NCBI GenBank assembly: GCA_027067015.1
Contig: JAMOMS010000212.1
Span: forward strand, 1 to 8,352
DNA: 8,352 nt
Origin: Campylobacterales bacterium
Lineage (GTDB): Bacteria > Campylobacterota > Campylobacteria > Campylobacterales > Hydrogenimonadaceae
Direction of reading: 5' to 3'
In this document: in pieces, positions 1-7,306 of the stretch
Layout of the letters: the number at the start of each line of letters is the position of its first letter
Numbering within the stretch: position 1 is the stretch's first letter
The notes under the pieces: generated by a model
Told to the model about the DNA's origin: nothing
The model's input: the letters and a program-made list of their open reading frames with translations, nothing else
The model's database searches: none
Program-made: the position numbers and the translations under genes

Positions 1-2
1 AT

Positions 3-47
3 CGCATCAATCTCTATCTGGCTTTAGGGGGCGATTTTGAAAATTAA
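3..47 (+). CDS. C-terminal tail of an outer-membrane efflux factor (NodT/OprM type), partial
   Basis: The reading frame entering from the left edge gives RINLYLALGGDFEN followed by TAA at 45-47. Outer-membrane factors of the OprM/CusC/NodT group typically end with a motif like NLYKALGGGW, and this tail matches that pattern. The other two plus frames end in weak, low-information peptides. If correct, a second outer-membrane factor gene lies left of the window and converges on the efflux operon described here. Its stop overlaps the stop of the minus-strand small gene (44-46). Only 14 residues are visible, so the identification rests on one short motif. Confidence 0.5.
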   Translation, partial: RINLYLALGGDFEN

Positions 48-262
48 AAGCCTCTTTTTGCCGCTTCCATCAATTTTTTAAGCTCCTCTTCCTCTTTGCG
101 TTTTTGTATCGCTTGGCGTCTGGCGACCGCTTCGTTGCTTGGGGTGGAAGGGTCGGCAAAGACCGCCTTGCCGTAAAGCGTGCATCCTTTGGTGCCGGGC
201 TGGCAGACGATGCCCAGCAGATCGCACCACTCGCCTTTTTGATGAGAACAGGTCCAACCCAT
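44..262 (-). CDS. Small four-cysteine protein of unknown function, last gene of the efflux operon
   Basis: This encodes a 72-residue soluble protein with no signal peptide or membrane segment. The N-terminal half has four cysteines at regular spacing (C5, C13, C20, C27) plus H7, in the context MGWTCSHQKGEWC and a CQPGTKGC segment. This arrangement could bind zinc or an iron-sulfur cluster, which is inference. The C-terminal third is a highly charged Arg/Lys/Glu helix ending in KRGF. The internal ATG at 262 is preferred over an upstream in-frame ATG at 292 because AAGGAG lies 5 nt before it. The upstream start would begin almost at the stop of the outer-membrane factor gene and adds only MVKLGQKGVA. 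The gene starts 31 bp after that stop, so it is probably co-transcribed with the pump. I recognise no named family, and a role in efflux is not shown. Confidence 0.75.
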   Translation of the reverse strand: MGWTCSHQKGEWCDLLGIVCQPGTKGCTLYGKAVFADPSTPSNEAVARRQAIQKRKEEEELKKLMEAAKRGF

Positions 263-267
263 GGCGA

Positions 268-273
268 CTCCTT
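268..273 (-). promoter_or_regulatory. Shine-Dalgarno site that decides the start of the small Cys4 gene
   Basis: On the minus strand AAGGAG stands 5 nt before the ATG at 262. This supports the 72-residue form over the 82-residue open frame. Confidence 0.65.
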
Positions 274-293
274 TTTGGCCTAATTTTACCAAA

Positions 294-1565
294 CTACCGT
301 CCCACGGCCCGATCCAGGTTGGCCAGGGCGGTAAAGAAGGCGTAGATGTCGATCACCAGCGCAGATTCGGCGTCGATGTGGCCCTGGCGGGCCTGTTGGA
401 GTTCGATAAAGTCGGCCAGGCCGTTTTCGTAACGCTTTTGGGCCTGGTGAAACTTCTCTTTGGCTGAGGCGGCCACTTCGGGAGCCAGCCGTACCCGCTC
501 GTAAGCCTTTTGCGTCAGCGTATAGGCGTCGGCGACCTGCTGGCGGACGGTGAGCTTTTGTCGCAAACACGCGGCGGCGCTCTTTTGGCTTTGGGCGAGG
601 GCTTGTCGGTAACGGGCGTCTCGCGCCCCTCCTTCGTAAAGACTCCAGCGCAGTGTCACCAATCCTCTGGCCTGCCGGTCGGGAAACGCGGCTTTAAAGG
701 CGTCGTCGCTAACGTGGTTGAGGGTATAGTCGCCTTCCAGCGCCAGGCGCGGATAGTAGGCCCCTTTGGCCTCTTTGACGACTGCCAGGGCGCTTTGGCG
801 CCGCAGGCGACAGGCCGAAAGATCGGGCCGGTGGGCGTAGGCGTAGGCCTCCAGCTCTTTGAGGCTCTGGGCGGGACGTGCAGAGAGGGTGGCGTTGGCG
901 TCGAGCCTGGGCGTTAGAATTTCGTACCCTTTCGCTTCGGCGTCCACGCCGATTTCGCGGGCCAGTTCGTAACCGGCGCGTAGGTAGTCGTAGCGGGTGT
1001 CGCTAAGCCGCTTTTGGGCCTGCAGGAGATTGACTTCGGCGTCGGTGACGTCGATCTTGGTGCGAATGCCCGCCTCAAAGTAGCGTTGGGCGCGGTAGAG
1101 CTGTTTTTCGTTGAGCCGCACGTCCTCTTCGGCCACGGCGATGAGGTGTTTGGCCTGCAGTAGGCGATAGTAGGCCGATTTGACGCGAAAGATTTTATCC
1201 AAAACCGCCTGTTTCAGGTCGGCTTCGGCCGCTTCTCTTTGCTTTTGGGTCGCTTCGACGAGGCTGTCGCTTCGGCCAAAGTCGTAAAGTAGCTGACTGG
1301 CGCCCAGGGTGCCGGTAACGAGCGCGCCGGAGAGGGTGTCGTCGATACGACTCATCACGCCGCCCGCGCCGCCTTGGAGGGTTACGGCCGGTTTTTTGGC
1401 GCTACGACTCTCTTGCCACTTTGCCAGCGAGGCGTTCAGATCGGCCCGATAAAGGGCCAGGTCGGGGCTCTGTTTTAGCGCCAGGGCAATAAGGTCGTCC
1501 AGGCTAAGGTACTTGGGCGCGCCAAACGCCGACATGGCGATCAGTAGGGCGATCAACGCTCTCAT
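294..1565 (-). CDS. TolC-family outer-membrane channel of the RND efflux operon
   Basis: This 423-residue protein is expected to trimerise into the outer-membrane duct that receives substrate from the adaptor/RND complex. It begins with a short signal peptide ([16 protein letters not shown], cleavage likely after residue 15 or 16). The Leu/Asp-rich start of the mature protein ([12 protein letters not shown]) is typical of the family. Two similar OEP-type halves follow, at about residues 20-210 and 235-415. Each is rich in long heptad-like helices (for example [20 protein letters not shown], then [20 protein letters not shown] with the family's RYENG-x-ADF/Y turn). There is no lipobox cysteine, unlike NodT/OprM proteins, so it is TolC-like. 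The start codon overlaps the RND stop as ATGA, with AAGGAGG in the end of the RND gene, suggesting translational coupling. Length is normal for the family (about 420-490). Confidence 0.93.
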   Translation of the reverse strand: MRALIALLIAMSAFGAPKYLSLDDLIALALKQSPDLALYRADLNASLAKWQESRSAKKPAVTLQGGAGGVMSRIDDTLSGALVTGTLGASQLLYDFGRSDSLVEATQKQREAAEADLKQAVLDKIFRVKSAYYRLLQAKHLIAVAEEDVRLNEKQLYRAQRYFEAGIRTKIDVTDAEVNLLQAQKRLSDTRYDYLRAGYELAREIGVDAEAKGYEILTPRLDANATLSARPAQSLKELEAYAYAHRPDLSACRLRRQSALAVVKEAKGAYYPRLALEGDYTLNHVSDDAFKAAFPDRQARGLVTLRWSLYEGGARDARYRQALAQSQKSAAACLRQKLTVRQQVADAYTLTQKAYERVRLAPEVAASAKEKFHQAQKRYENGLADFIELQQARQGHIDAESALVIDIYAFFTALANLDRAVGR

Positions 1566-4500
1566 GCTTCCTCCTTGGGCAGACCGAATCCCAGCCTCTC
1601 GCGTATCGATTGCAAGACCACGAAGAGCACCGGTACCAGCAGGGTGCTGACAAACGTGGCCGCCACCATGCCCCCCAGCAGGGCCAGACCGATGGAGCGT
1701 TGCGTCAGCGCACCGGCGCCCGTGGTGAACGCGAGGGGCAAAATACCGAACAGAAACGAAAGAATCGTCATCATAATGGCCCGAAAACGCAAACGGCCGG
1801 CATTGACGGCGGCTTGGACGACGCTTTGGCCCTTTTCTCGAAGCTCCTTGGCGAATTCGACGATCAAGATGGCGTTTTTGGACGCCAGGGCAATCAGCAG
1901 AACCAATCCGACCTGGGCGTAGACGTTAAGCGGCAGTCCCGCCAGCCGCAGGGCCAAGACGGCGCCGATCATGACGATGGGCACCGAAAGCAGGATCATC
2001 AGCGGCAAAACCCAGCTTTCGTATTGGGCCGCCAAGACCAGGTAAACCACCAGCGTCACGAACGCAAAAAGATAGATCTGCGCGTTGCCCGCGAGTCTTT
2101 CTTGGTAACTCATGCCCGACCACTCAAACCCGTAGCCTTGGGGCAGGACCCGCTTGGCGATCTCCTCCATCGCCGCCATCGCTTCGCCGGAGCTATACCC
2201 CGGGGCCGCGTTGCCGGTAATCTGCACGGCGCGGTAGAGGTTGTAGTGGGTAAGATTTTGAGGCCCCAGACTTTGGCGGACGGTTACCAGCGCGCTTACC
2301 GGAACCATCTTGCCGTAAACGCTTTTGACAAAGAGTTTGCCAATATCGCCCTTTTGGCTGCGAAAGTCGGCGTCGGCTTGCACGAAGACCCGAAAGACTT
2401 TGCCGAATTTGGTAAAGTCGTTGATATAGACCGACCCCAAATAGGCCTGCAACGTGACAAAAAGCTCGGAAACGTCCACCCCCAGCGTCGCCGCCTTTTG
2501 GCGGTCGATGTCGATGATATAGGTGGGATAGGCGGTGTTGAAGGTGGTAAAGGCGCGGCCGATGCGGGGATCTTGGTTGGCAGTGGCGATGAGGCGTCTT
2601 ACGTGGCCCATGAAGGTATCAAGATCGCCCGAGAGGTAGTCTTGGACCCGAAAGTCAAAGCCCCCCACGCTGCCAAGACCCGGAATGCCTGGCAGGTTGA
2701 AGGCGGCGATGCGGGCCTTTTCGTACTTGGCTCCCAGCCGATTGATCCGATCGATGATCGCCTCGACCTTTTGGGCGGGATCTTTGCGCTCGCTCCAGGG
2801 TTTAAGCGCCACAAAAAGCACGCCCGCACTCGGATCGAGCATCCCCGAGATGGCGTTAAAGCCGTCCACGGCGATGGTATCGGCCACGCCGGGAATTTGG
2901 GCCACCTCTTCGGCCAGCTTTTTGCGCACCCCTTCGGTCTGCTCGATCGCGCTGCCGGGGCGGAGGGTAATGGAGACGATGAGCGCCCCTTTGTCTTCGG
3001 AGGGCACGAAGGCGGTGGGGGTGTGGGCAAAGAGCCAATAGACCGCGCCAAGCAGTGCAAGAAAGCCTACCATCACCGTTTTGCGCCACGCGATCAGCGT
3101 GCCGACGAGTTTGGCGTAGCCTTCGGTCAGACGCGAAAAAAGCGCTTCGAATATCTCGAAAAACCGGGGCTTTTTGGCCCCCTCTTTTTGGCGGCGGATC
3201 ATGATGGCGCTAAGCGCGGGCGAGAGCGTAAGGGCGTTGAGCGAGGAGATGATGACGGCAAAGGAGATGGTGAGCGCAAACTGCTGATAGAGCGAACCGG
3301 TGATCCCCGGCATCATCGAAACGGGCACGAAGACCGCTACTAAAACCAGCGTCGTGGCGATAATGGGGCCGATGAGCTCCACCATCGCCTTTTTGACCAC
3401 TTCGCGAATGGGGAGCTCCGGCTCTTTTTGCATGATGACCTCGACGTTTTCGACCACCAAGATCACGTCGTCCACGACGATGCCGATGGCCAAAATCAGC
3501 CCAAAAAGGGTCAAAAAGTTGATCGAAAAGCCGGGGGCCAGTTTCATGGCCGCAAAGGCGCCGATGAGCGAGACGGGGATGGCCACCGAGGCGATGACGG
3601 TGGGGCGCCACGATTGAAGGAAGATATAGATGATCACGATTACCAGCAAAATCGCGATCAGCAGGTTTTGGACCACGTTGTCGATGGCCACCTCCACGTA
3701 GCGGGTGGTATCGTAGGGGATCTGGTAGGTGACCCCTTCGGGGAAGCGGGCTTTGAGGCGCTCCATCACTTCGCCCACCTTTTTGCGGATCTCCAGGGCG
3801 TTGGAGCCCGGAAGCTGATAGATGCCGATCATGCCGGTGGGGCGGTTGTTCAAAACCGCGTTCCAGTCGTACTTTTCGGCTCCCAGCTCTACTCTGGCTA
3901 CGTCTTTGAGATAGACAAGGCGATTTTTGTCGTGGCGAACGACGATATGCTCAAACCCTTTTACGGTATCCAGGCGCCCCTTGGTGGTGAGGGTAAACTC
4001 CAGCAGTTGGCCCTTGGGAGCGGGCGCGGCGCCGATTTTGCCCAGGGCCGCCTGGCGGTTTTGGGCCCGTACGGCGGCGATCACTTCGGCGGGCGAGATG
4101 CCTAGGGATTTGAGTTTGTCGGGATTAAGCCAGATGCGCATGGCGTAGCGTTTGGCCCCCATGATCTCCGCCTTGCCCACGCCGGGAATTCGTTTTAGCT
4201 CGTCCAGGATATTGATGGCGATGAAGTTGCTTAAAAATTTGTCGTCGTAGCGCTCGTCGCCCACCAGCGTGACGGCGCAGACCATGTTGGCGCTCTCTTT
4301 ATTGACGGTAATGCCCTGCTGTTTGACCTCCGCCGGCAGGGAGGGTTCGGCGATGGAGACCTTGTTTTGCACGTCCACCGCGGCGATGTCCAGATCGTAA
4401 CCGGGCTCGAAATAGATCGTAATCAGCGACGTGCCCGAGGAGGTGGAAGAGGACTCCATGTAGAGCATCCCCTTGACGCCGTTGAGTTTGTCCTCCAGGG

Positions 4501-4693
4501 GCCTGGTGACGCTCTCTTCCACGTCAAAGGCGTTGGCGCCGGTGTAGTTGGCGGTGACGGTAACGGTGGGGGGTGCCACTTCGGGGAACTCCTGCACCGG
4601 AAGCAGATAGAGCGAAAGGGTGCCGGCGATGACGATGAGCAGAGCGATGACCGAGGCGAAGATCGGCCGTTTGATAAAAAAGTGGGAGAACAT
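1562..4693 (-). CDS. RND multidrug efflux pump, inner-membrane transporter (HAE1/AcrB-MexB type)
   Basis: This 1043-residue proton-driven antiporter captures substrates from the periplasm or outer leaflet. The length matches AcrB (1049). Membrane segments follow the RND plan: TM1 at about 10-30, TM2-6 at about 336-495, TM7 at about 536-555, and TM8-12 at about 870-1028, with two large periplasmic loops between. The proton relay is complete: D408 and D409 in [15 protein letters not shown] of TM4, K939 in [16 protein letters not shown] of TM10, and R971 and T976 in TM11. The N-terminal [18 protein letters not shown] segment and the YESWVLP motif are HAE1 hallmarks. The methionine pairs and motifs of the heavy-metal (CusA/HME) branch are not evident, so organic substrates such as drugs, dyes, bile-salt-like compounds or solvents are more likely. 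The gene starts 4 bp after the adaptor stop; an AGGAG spans the adaptor's last codons. The exact substrate cannot be read from sequence. Confidence 0.97.
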   Translation of the reverse strand: MFSHFFIKRPIFASVIALLIVIAGTLSLYLLPVQEFPEVAPPTVTVTANYTGANAFDVEESVTRPLEDKLNGVKGMLYMESSSTSSGTSLITIYFEPGYDLDIAAVDVQNKVSIAEPSLPAEVKQQGITVNKESANMVCAVTLVGDERYDDKFLSNFIAINILDELKRIPGVGKAEIMGAKRYAMRIWLNPDKLKSLGISPAEVIAAVRAQNRQAALGKIGAAPAPKGQLLEFTLTTKGRLDTVKGFEHIVVRHDKNRLVYLKDVARVELGAEKYDWNAVLNNRPTGMIGIYQLPGSNALEIRKKVGEVMERLKARFPEGVTYQIPYDTTRYVEVAIDNVVQNLLIAILLVIVIIYIFLQSWRPTVIASVAIPVSLIGAFAAMKLAPGFSINFLTLFGLILAIGIVVDDVILVVENVEVIMQKEPELPIREVVKKAMVELIGPIIATTLVLVAVFVPVSMMPGITGSLYQQFALTISFAVIISSLNALTLSPALSAIMIRRQKEGAKKPRFFEIFEALFSRLTEGYAKLVGTLIAWRKTVMVGFLALLGAVYWLFAHTPTAFVPSEDKGALIVSITLRPGSAIEQTEGVRKKLAEEVAQIPGVADTIAVDGFNAISGMLDPSAGVLFVALKPWSERKDPAQKVEAIIDRINRLGAKYEKARIAAFNLPGIPGLGSVGGFDFRVQDYLSGDLDTFMGHVRRLIATANQDPRIGRAFTTFNTAYPTYIIDIDRQKAATLGVDVSELFVTLQAYLGSVYINDFTKFGKVFRVFVQADADFRSQKGDIGKLFVKSVYGKMVPVSALVTVRQSLGPQNLTHYNLYRAVQITGNAAPGYSSGEAMAAMEEIAKRVLPQGYGFEWSGMSYQERLAGNAQIYLFAFVTLVVYLVLAAQYESWVLPLMILLSVPIVMIGAVLALRLAGLPLNVYAQVGLVLLIALASKNAILIVEFAKELREKGQSVVQAAVNAGRLRFRAIMMTILSFLFGILPLAFTTGAGALTQRSIGLALLGGMVAATFVSTLLVPVLFVVLQSIRERLGFGLPKEEA

Positions 4694-4697
4694 CCCC

Positions 4698-5798
4698 TTA
4701 CTCCTCTTGCGCTTTTACCGGCAGGCCGTCGCGCACCTTGATCAGGTTGGAGACGATGACGCGATCGCCCTCCTTTAGACCCTTTTGCACGGCGAAAAAG
4801 CGGCGGGTCTCAAAGGCGATCTTCACGCTTTTTCGCACCGCTTTGCCCTTTTGGACCACATAGACGAACATGCCTTGCTGATCTTCTTGCAGAGCCTCTT
4901 TGGGGACGGTAAAAAAGGGGTAGCGGTCGGTGACAAAGAGATCGACGTACACAAAGGTGCCGGGCAGTAGGGCTTCGTCGGGATTGGGGGCGACGGCGCG
5001 CATGGTCAGGGTGGAGGTGGCGGGATCGATGCGGTTGTCGGCAAAATCGACCGTGGCGTTGAGCTCCAGGGTCTTTAGCATGGGATCTTGCCTTAGCAGA
5101 CGCACGACGGCCCGTTTGGGGGCGCGGCCGCCGTATTTGGCGATTTTGCTCGCCTCCTTTTCGCTGGGGGCGAATTCGACGTAGATCGGATCGGTTTGCA
5201 AAATGGTTACCAGCGGCGTCGCTTCGCCAAAGCCCACCAGGTTGCCAACATCCACCAGCCGTTTGCCGGCCCGTCCCGAGACGGGGGCGCGCACCACGGT
5301 ATAGGAGAGGTTGAGTTTGGCGTCGGCGATCTTGGCCTCGTCGCCCAAAAGGGCCGCCTTAAACTGCGCCACCTGCGCCTCGTACTCTTCCAGCGTGGCG
5401 CGGGGGGCCAGCCCTTCGGCCACCAGGGGGCGGTAGCGGGCGACGTTGGCCTGGGCCAGTTTAAGAGCCGCCTCGTCTTTGCGCTTTTGGGCTTGGGCGG
5501 CTTTGAGGGCCGCTTTATAGCGGTCGGGTTCTATCAAAAAGAGCTTTTGGCCCTTTTTGACCCGTTGGCCGTCTTGAAAGTAGCGCTTAAGCAGTTTGCC
5601 CGATACCCTGGCCCGCACCGTCTGCTCACTGCTGGCGCGCGCCGTGCCGGTGTAGGTGGCCCAGATGGGGACCGTCTTTTTGTGCGCCGTCAGCGTCTTA
5701 ACCGCCAGCGACGGCGGGGCCTTTGGGGCGCTTTGGGGCGTTTGGTCTTGGCAGGCTACAAGAAAAAGTATGGGAAGAAGGAGTGGCAACAACCGCAT
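4698..5798 (-). CDS. RND efflux periplasmic adaptor (membrane-fusion protein), lipoprotein
   Basis: This 366-residue AcrA/MexA-type adaptor bridges the RND pump and the TolC-like channel. The start at 5798 gives a textbook lipoprotein signal, [16 protein letters not shown], with lipobox LVAC and lipidated Cys16. Domains in order: N-terminal lipoyl half (about 61-90, [20 protein letters not shown]), alpha-helical hairpin (about 92-163, Ala/Gln/Lys-rich), second lipoyl half (about 164-190, [23 protein letters not shown]), beta-barrel (about 200-290) and membrane-proximal domain (about 293-366, [21 protein letters not shown]). The frame stays open upstream to 6104, but the extra 102 residues lie in the repeat element and lack a signal peptide, so I exclude them. 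AAAGGG sits 5 nt before this ATG. An alternative ATG at 5825 lies inside the terminal inverted repeat and would add nine residues before the signal peptide. First gene of the operon. Confidence 0.95.
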   Translation of the reverse strand: MRLLPLLLPILFLVACQDQTPQSAPKAPPSLAVKTLTAHKKTVPIWATYTGTARASSEQTVRARVSGKLLKRYFQDGQRVKKGQKLFLIEPDRYKAALKAAQAQKRKDEAALKLAQANVARYRPLVAEGLAPRATLEEYEAQVAQFKAALLGDEAKIADAKLNLSYTVVRAPVSGRAGKRLVDVGNLVGFGEATPLVTILQTDPIYVEFAPSEKEASKIAKYGGRAPKRAVVRLLRQDPMLKTLELNATVDFADNRIDPATSTLTMRAVAPNPDEALLPGTFVYVDLFVTDRYPFFTVPKEALQEDQQGMFVYVVQKGKAVRKSVKIAFETRRFFAVQKGLKEGDRVIVSNLIKVRDGLPVKAQEE

Positions 5799-5803
5799 GG
5801 CAA

Positions 5804-5809
5804 CCCTTT
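5804..5809 (-). promoter_or_regulatory. Shine-Dalgarno site of the adaptor gene
   Basis: AAAGGG on the minus strand, 5 nt before the ATG at 5798, supports the lipoprotein start. It lies in the 18-nt strip between the element's left end (5817) and the gene, so ribosome binding is outside the repeat. Confidence 0.55.
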
Positions 5810-5816
5810 GGTAATC

Positions 5817-5843
5817 AGAACCCATCTCAAAGATTCCTATATC
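5817..5843 (+). repeat. Left terminal inverted repeat (27 bp)
   Basis: It begins AGAACCCATCTC and ends CCTATATC. It is the inverse of 6047-6072 with one mismatch (C for T at the twelfth position) and one extra T. Its outer end is 18 bp before the adaptor start codon at 5798, and it contains an in-frame ATG (5825) for the adaptor. Confidence 0.8.
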
Positions 5844-5942
5844 CGGTAACGGAAGCGATTTGAATCTCCCTCCTTGATGGTGTTCTGGTATCGCCTGCGT
5901 CGAAGCGCCGTGATAAGAAGCAAAATCGCTCCGCTCGCAAGG

Positions 5943-6040
5943 TGGCCCGAAAAAGGCACGCTGACCGCGTTGAAAATGCTCGACTCGGCTTTGGCCAAGC
6001 CTTGCGCTTTTCGCCTTCTCATCGCACCCTTTTCGGGCCA
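5943..6040. repeat. Nested inverted repeat forming a long imperfect hairpin inside the element
   Basis: The 18-mers at 5943-5960 and 6023-6040 are inverted copies sharing TGGCCCGAAAA, with 15 of 18 positions matching. A small perfect hairpin (GGCTT / AAGCC with loop TGGCC, 5987-6001) lies close to the centre of this pair. GAAAATGC and GAAAAGCGC stretches between them could add pairing. The symmetry centre (about 5992) differs from that of the terminal repeats (about 5945), so this is a separate arm. It would form in either DNA strand or in the operon's leader RNA. Confidence 0.6.
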
Positions 6041-6046
6041 TTCCCT

Positions 6047-6072
6047 GATATAGGATCTTTAAGATGGGTTCT
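6047..6072 (-). repeat. Right terminal inverted repeat (26 bp)
   Basis: On the minus strand it begins AGAACCCATCTT and ends CCTATATC, pairing with 5817-5843. It borders the AT-rich stretch (about 6073-6100) that I take as the operon's promoter region. Confidence 0.8.
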
Positions 6073-6085
6073 ATGAAAAAATATG

Positions 6086-6124
6086 ATGATATATCATAAA
6101 CCAAAGGAGGTTAAGGGGAGGTTA
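6086..6124 (-). promoter_or_regulatory. Putative promoter/operator region of the efflux operon
   Basis: Reading the minus strand from prfB toward the pump, TAACCTCC occurs twice (6124-6117 and 6113-6106) with an 11-bp period. TATGAT, a fair -10 box, follows at 6098-6093. A perfect 12-bp palindrome, ATGATATATCAT (6086-6097), overlaps that box. OmpR/PhoB-family response regulators commonly bind direct half-sites one helical turn apart in place of a good -35 box; no -35 consensus is seen here. The first transcribed base would be near 6086, giving a leader of about 290 nt that contains the whole repeat element. All of this is inferred from pattern only. Confidence 0.35.
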
Positions 6125-6129
6125 GGGAC

Positions 6130-6153
6130 AAAAGCGGGCTACTCCCCGCTCTC
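6130..6153 (-). terminator. Candidate intrinsic terminator of prfB, spanning its stop codon
   Basis: On the minus strand AGCGGG (6150-6145) pairs perfectly with CCCGCT (6138-6133) around a 6-nt loop, GAGTAG, that contains the prfB stop TAG. The stem can be lengthened with one A-U and two G-U pairs. Only a short T run (TTTT, ending at 6130) follows, so termination may be partial and some read-through into the pump operon is possible. Confidence 0.4.
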
Positions 6154-7248
6154 TTTTTCCGCTTCGTGTACCAAAACCCCCTCAATCAGCTTGTCGATAT
6201 CGCCGTCGAGGATGGCGTCGACGTTGCTGAAAGCCTGGCCGCTTCTTAGGTCTTTGACCTGTTGGTAGGGGGCCAGGACGTAGGAGCGGATCTGGTGGCC
6301 CCAGCCGATCTCGCTTTTTTCCACGCCGTCGGCTTCGGCCTTTTTCTTCTCCAGCTCCAGCTCGTAAAGACGCGATTTTAGCATCTTCATGGCGGTGGCT
6401 TTGTTTTTGTGTTGTGAACGGTCGTTCTGGCACTGTACCACGATGCCGGTGGGGATGTGGGTGATACGGATGGCGCTTTCGGTTTTGTTGACGTGCTGGC
6501 CGCCGGCACCCGAGGCCCGGTAGGTGTCGATGCGCAGATCCTTGTCCTCGATCTCGATGTCGATGTCATCATCAATTTCGGGGGAGACCATGACGGAGGT
6601 AAAGGAGGTGTGGCGTCTGGCGTTGGAGTCAAAGGGGCTGATACGCACCAGCCGATGGATGCCGTTTTCGGCCTTCAGATACCCGTAGGCGTTTTCGCCC
6701 TTGATGATGAAGCTCACATCTTTAATGCCCGCCTCCTCGCCGGGCTGGTAGTCCAGCGTCTCGACCTTGAACCCCCGGCGCTCCGCCCAGCGCAGATACA
6801 TCCGGTACAGAATGCTGGCCCAATCCTGGCTCTCAGTACCGCCCGCGCCCGGGTGGATAGAGACGATGGCGTTGTTGGCGTCATGCGGGCCGCTGAGCAT
6901 CACCTCGATCTCCACCTTTTTCACCCGCTCCTCAATGTCGGGCGCTTCGTCAAAGAGGGTTTGGAGGGTCTCTTCGTCTTTTTCCTCCGTGGCCATCTCA
7001 AAAAGCTCCAGCGCGTCGTTGACGGCGCTTTCGGCCTCTTCGTATTTGTTCAAAAGGCGCTCCAGGCGGTTTTTCTCTTTTTGAATCTCGCCCGCCTTTT
7101 TGGCGTCGCTCCAAAAATCCTCCTGCATCTCCAGCTCGGCGATCTCGGCCAGCCGTTTGCGGATGTCGTTTGGTTTGACGATGTTTTTGATGTTTTCGAT
7201 CTTGGTTTGCAGTTTTTTCATCAGTTCAGAAAATTCGTAGCTGTCCAC
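6139..7248 (-). CDS. prfB: Peptide chain release factor 2
   Basis: RF2 recognises UGA and UAA stop codons and releases the finished polypeptide from the ribosome. At 369 residues it is close to E. coli RF2 (365). Visible features are the N-terminal coiled helices (about 1-115), [14 protein letters not shown] (131-144), the SPF anticodon-like tripeptide at 204-206 in [15 protein letters not shown] that marks RF2 rather than RF1 (PxT), and the catalytic GGQ at 249-251 in [16 protein letters not shown]. The frame is continuous with no internal UGA, so the programmed +1 frameshift near codon 25 found in many prfB genes is absent. The start is GTG at 7248, chosen because AAGGA lies 6 nt upstream and the protein N-terminus ([13 protein letters not shown]) fits the family. 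Divergent from panC with a 58-bp spacer. Confidence 0.97.
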   Translation of the reverse strand: MDSYEFSELMKKLQTKIENIKNIVKPNDIRKRLAEIAELEMQEDFWSDAKKAGEIQKEKNRLERLLNKYEEAESAVNDALELFEMATEEKDEETLQTLFDEAPDIEERVKKVEIEVMLSGPHDANNAIVSIHPGAGGTESQDWASILYRMYLRWAERRGFKVETLDYQPGEEAGIKDVSFIIKGENAYGYLKAENGIHRLVRISPFDSNARRHTSFTSVMVSPEIDDDIDIEIEDKDLRIDTYRASGAGGQHVNKTESAIRITHIPTGIVVQCQNDRSQHKNKATAMKMLKSRLYELELEKKKAEADGVEKSEIGWGHQIRSYVLAPYQQVKDLRSGQAFSNVDAILDGDIDKLIEGVLVHEAEKESGE

Positions 7249-7261
7249 GCGCTATCCTTGC

Positions 7262-7291
7262 TATAATTGCGATATTTTTAGCGCAATTATA
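7262..7291. promoter_or_regulatory. Face-to-face divergent promoters of prfB and panC inside a perfect inverted repeat
   Basis: TATAATTGCG (7262-7271) and its exact inverse CGCAATTATA (7282-7291) flank a 10-bp AT-rich centre. Each arm carries a consensus -10 TATAAT: the plus-strand copy (7262-7267) points to panC and is preceded by TG-C, making an extended -10. The minus-strand copy (7291-7286) points to prfB. Expected start points (about 7274 and 7279) give leaders of roughly 33 and 31 nt whose 5' ends overlap by a few bases. No good -35 boxes are seen. The prfB ribosome site (7255-7259) and the panC ribosome site AAAAGGG (7295-7301) lie just outside the arms. Confidence 0.65.
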
Positions 7292-7306
7292 TCCAAAAGG
7301 GCGACC

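Larger units (their letters stand above)
5817..6072. mobile_element. MITE-like non-autonomous element with near-perfect terminal inverted repeats
   Basis: This 256-bp segment is bounded by inverted copies of a 26/27-bp sequence starting AGAACCCATCT. The copies differ by one substitution and one single-base gap, with 25 positions matching. Similarity continues inward more weakly for about 10 bp (CCGGTAACGG against CAGGGAATGG). The interior holds two further stem-forming arms: 5854-5861 with 5923-5930 (AGCGATTT), and the longer 5943-5960 with 6023-6040. Folded by eye, this gives an outer stem with two hairpins. No transposase-like frame is present. The open frames crossing it (including a 102-codon extension of the adaptor gene and a 61-codon frame) have no recognisable features and I treat them as chance. 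Clear target-site duplications are not visible at the flanks, so it could be an old insertion, an element that does not duplicate its target, or a conserved structured leader. It separates prfB from the efflux operon. Confidence 0.55.

Noticed and set aside
47..58. AAAAGCCTCTTTTT as a possible bidirectional terminator at the left convergent end
   Set aside because: The only stem is 5 A/T-rich pairs with a 3-nt loop lying inside coding sequence, too weak to call.
1610..3343. A 577-codon plus-strand open frame opposite the RND pump gene
   Set aside because: It lies antisense to an unmistakable RND gene and its His/Gln/Asp/Gly/Arg-rich composition is typical of a mirror frame of a GC-rich gene. 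It shows no domain.
1562..4693. RND pump as a heavy-metal (CusA-type) exporter
   Set aside because: The protein follows the HAE1 signature and lacks evident methionine-rich metal relay motifs, so a multidrug-type assignment is preferred.
5811..5816. Possible target-site duplication flanking the repeat element
   Set aside because: The left flank (GGTAATC) and the right flank (ATGAAAA) share no direct repeat next to the terminal repeats, so no duplication is claimed.
5837..6022. A 61-codon minus-strand frame within the repeat element
   Set aside because: It overlaps stem-forming repeats, has no convincing ribosome site and no similarity I recognise. Its ends run into the inverted repeat.
6103..6124. 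Plus-strand AAAGGAGG that looks like a perfect ribosome-binding site
   Set aside because: No start codon with a plausible gene follows on the plus strand. The same bases are better explained as the minus-strand direct repeat.
6457..7266. A 269-codon plus-strand open frame opposite prfB
   Set aside because: The sense strand encodes RF2 with SPF and GGQ motifs. The antisense product is Val/Asp/Phe-rich with no recognisable features.
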